Assembly (NCBI GenBank): GCA_005879435.1
Contig: VBKX01000305.1
Span: forward strand, 1 to 6,349
Origin: Deltaproteobacteria bacterium
Lineage (GTDB): Bacteria > Desulfobacterota > Binatia > UBA9968
Reading direction: 5' to 3'
DNA length: 6,349 nucleotides
Part shown: piece after piece, positions 6,161-6,349 of the stretch
Position numbering within the stretch: position 1 is the stretch's first letter
Layout of the letters: every line of letters starts with the position of its first letter
The notes under the pieces: model-generated
What the model saw: only the letters and a program-made list of their open reading frames with translations
Told to the model about the DNA's origin: nothing
Database searches by the model: none
Position numbers and translations under genes: made by a program

Positions 6161-6188
6161 TTGACATGGGGCTTTAGCGGTTTATCGT
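6161..6188 (+). promoter_or_regulatory. Sigma70-like promoter for the gene at the right edge
   Basis: A perfect -35 box, TTGACA (6161-6166), is followed after 16 bases by TATCGT (6183-6188), which matches four of six -10 positions. It lies 45 bases after the stop of the binding-protein gene and about 137 bases before the next start codon, which would give a leader of roughly 130 bases. No T-rich terminator lies in between. Confidence 0.4.
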
Positions 6189-6315
6189 GGGAGTGTGGGT
6201 TCATGCGCGGAGCCGCCCACCGTAAATCTCTCTGTCATCGTCCAGCATTCCACCTGTGTTTCGGCCCGCCCGACCTGCGCGAACCAAAGAAGGTCCGTTA
6301 CTGTAGCAGCATAAA

Positions 6316-6320
6316 AGGGG
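6316..6320 (+). promoter_or_regulatory. Ribosome binding site of the gene at the right edge
   Basis: AGGGG (extending to AGGGGG) sits five bases before the ATG at 6326 and is the main reason for calling a gene there. Confidence 0.6.
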
Positions 6321-6325
6321 GTCTT

Positions 6326-6349
6326 ATGAAATTCTATACCGTCCTTACT
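6326..6349 (+). CDS. Start of an unidentified gene, cut by the window end
   Basis: Only eight codons are visible, MKFYTVLT, behind a good ribosome binding site and a plausible promoter. The short basic start without a hydrophobic run does not look like a signal peptide so far, so it may not be another secreted binding protein. The function cannot be told. Confidence 0.5.

Noticed and set aside
1..6349. CRISPR array, tRNA, rRNA, transposase or toxin-antitoxin pair
   Set aside because: No regularly spaced direct repeats, no cloverleaf sequence, no transposase motif and no paired small genes were seen.

Overview
This is a 6.3 kb window of bacterial chromosome with moderately high GC, tight coding and clear Shine-Dalgarno sites on two of the genes. 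It holds three periplasmic substrate-binding proteins of the NMT1/SsuA/TauA type with no permease or ATPase gene in view. Together with an Ada-AraC-AlkA repair protein and a Usp-ferritin fusion, this resembles uncultured soil or groundwater lineages such as Binatota, Tectomicrobia, Rokubacteria or other former Deltaproteobacteria, whose genomes are rich in orphan binding proteins. That placement is inference from gene style only; no marker gene is present.

Layout: (i) 2-733 (+) is the 3' part of a substrate-binding protein. (ii) 734-about 1000 has no intact gene and holds a small repeat-like element with imperfect inverted ends. (iii) 1087-2385 (-) is an alkylation-repair gene joining an Ada methyl-acceptor domain, an AraC-type DNA-binding domain and an AlkA glycosylase. 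It stops early: the next residues of AlkA (KPWRSYAAVYLW) lie directly downstream in another frame, and the segment carrying the catalytic aspartate is missing. (iv) 2687-3523 (+) encodes a 278-residue fusion of a Usp-like domain and a bacterioferritin-like four-helix domain with all six di-iron ligands; a 12-bp stem-loop follows it. (v) 3667-4659 (+) and 5117-6115 (+) are two further, full-length, secreted substrate-binding proteins, separated by 457 bases with no convincing gene. (vi) 6326 to the end is the first eight codons of an unidentified gene behind a good Shine-Dalgarno site and a sigma70-like promoter.

Working together: the binding proteins probably capture small organic ligands (sulfonate, nitrile, aromatic or thiamine-precursor-like compounds are typical of the family) and deliver them to transporters encoded elsewhere. 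The repair gene and the ferritin fusion are divergently arranged and share a roughly 300-base control region; both are stress-type functions (alkylation damage; iron or oxidative stress), but co-regulation is not shown. The two observations most worth checking are the frame-breaking deletion in the AlkA catalytic core and the Usp-ferritin fusion. I did not find a CRISPR array, tRNA, rRNA, intact transposase or obvious defence system.
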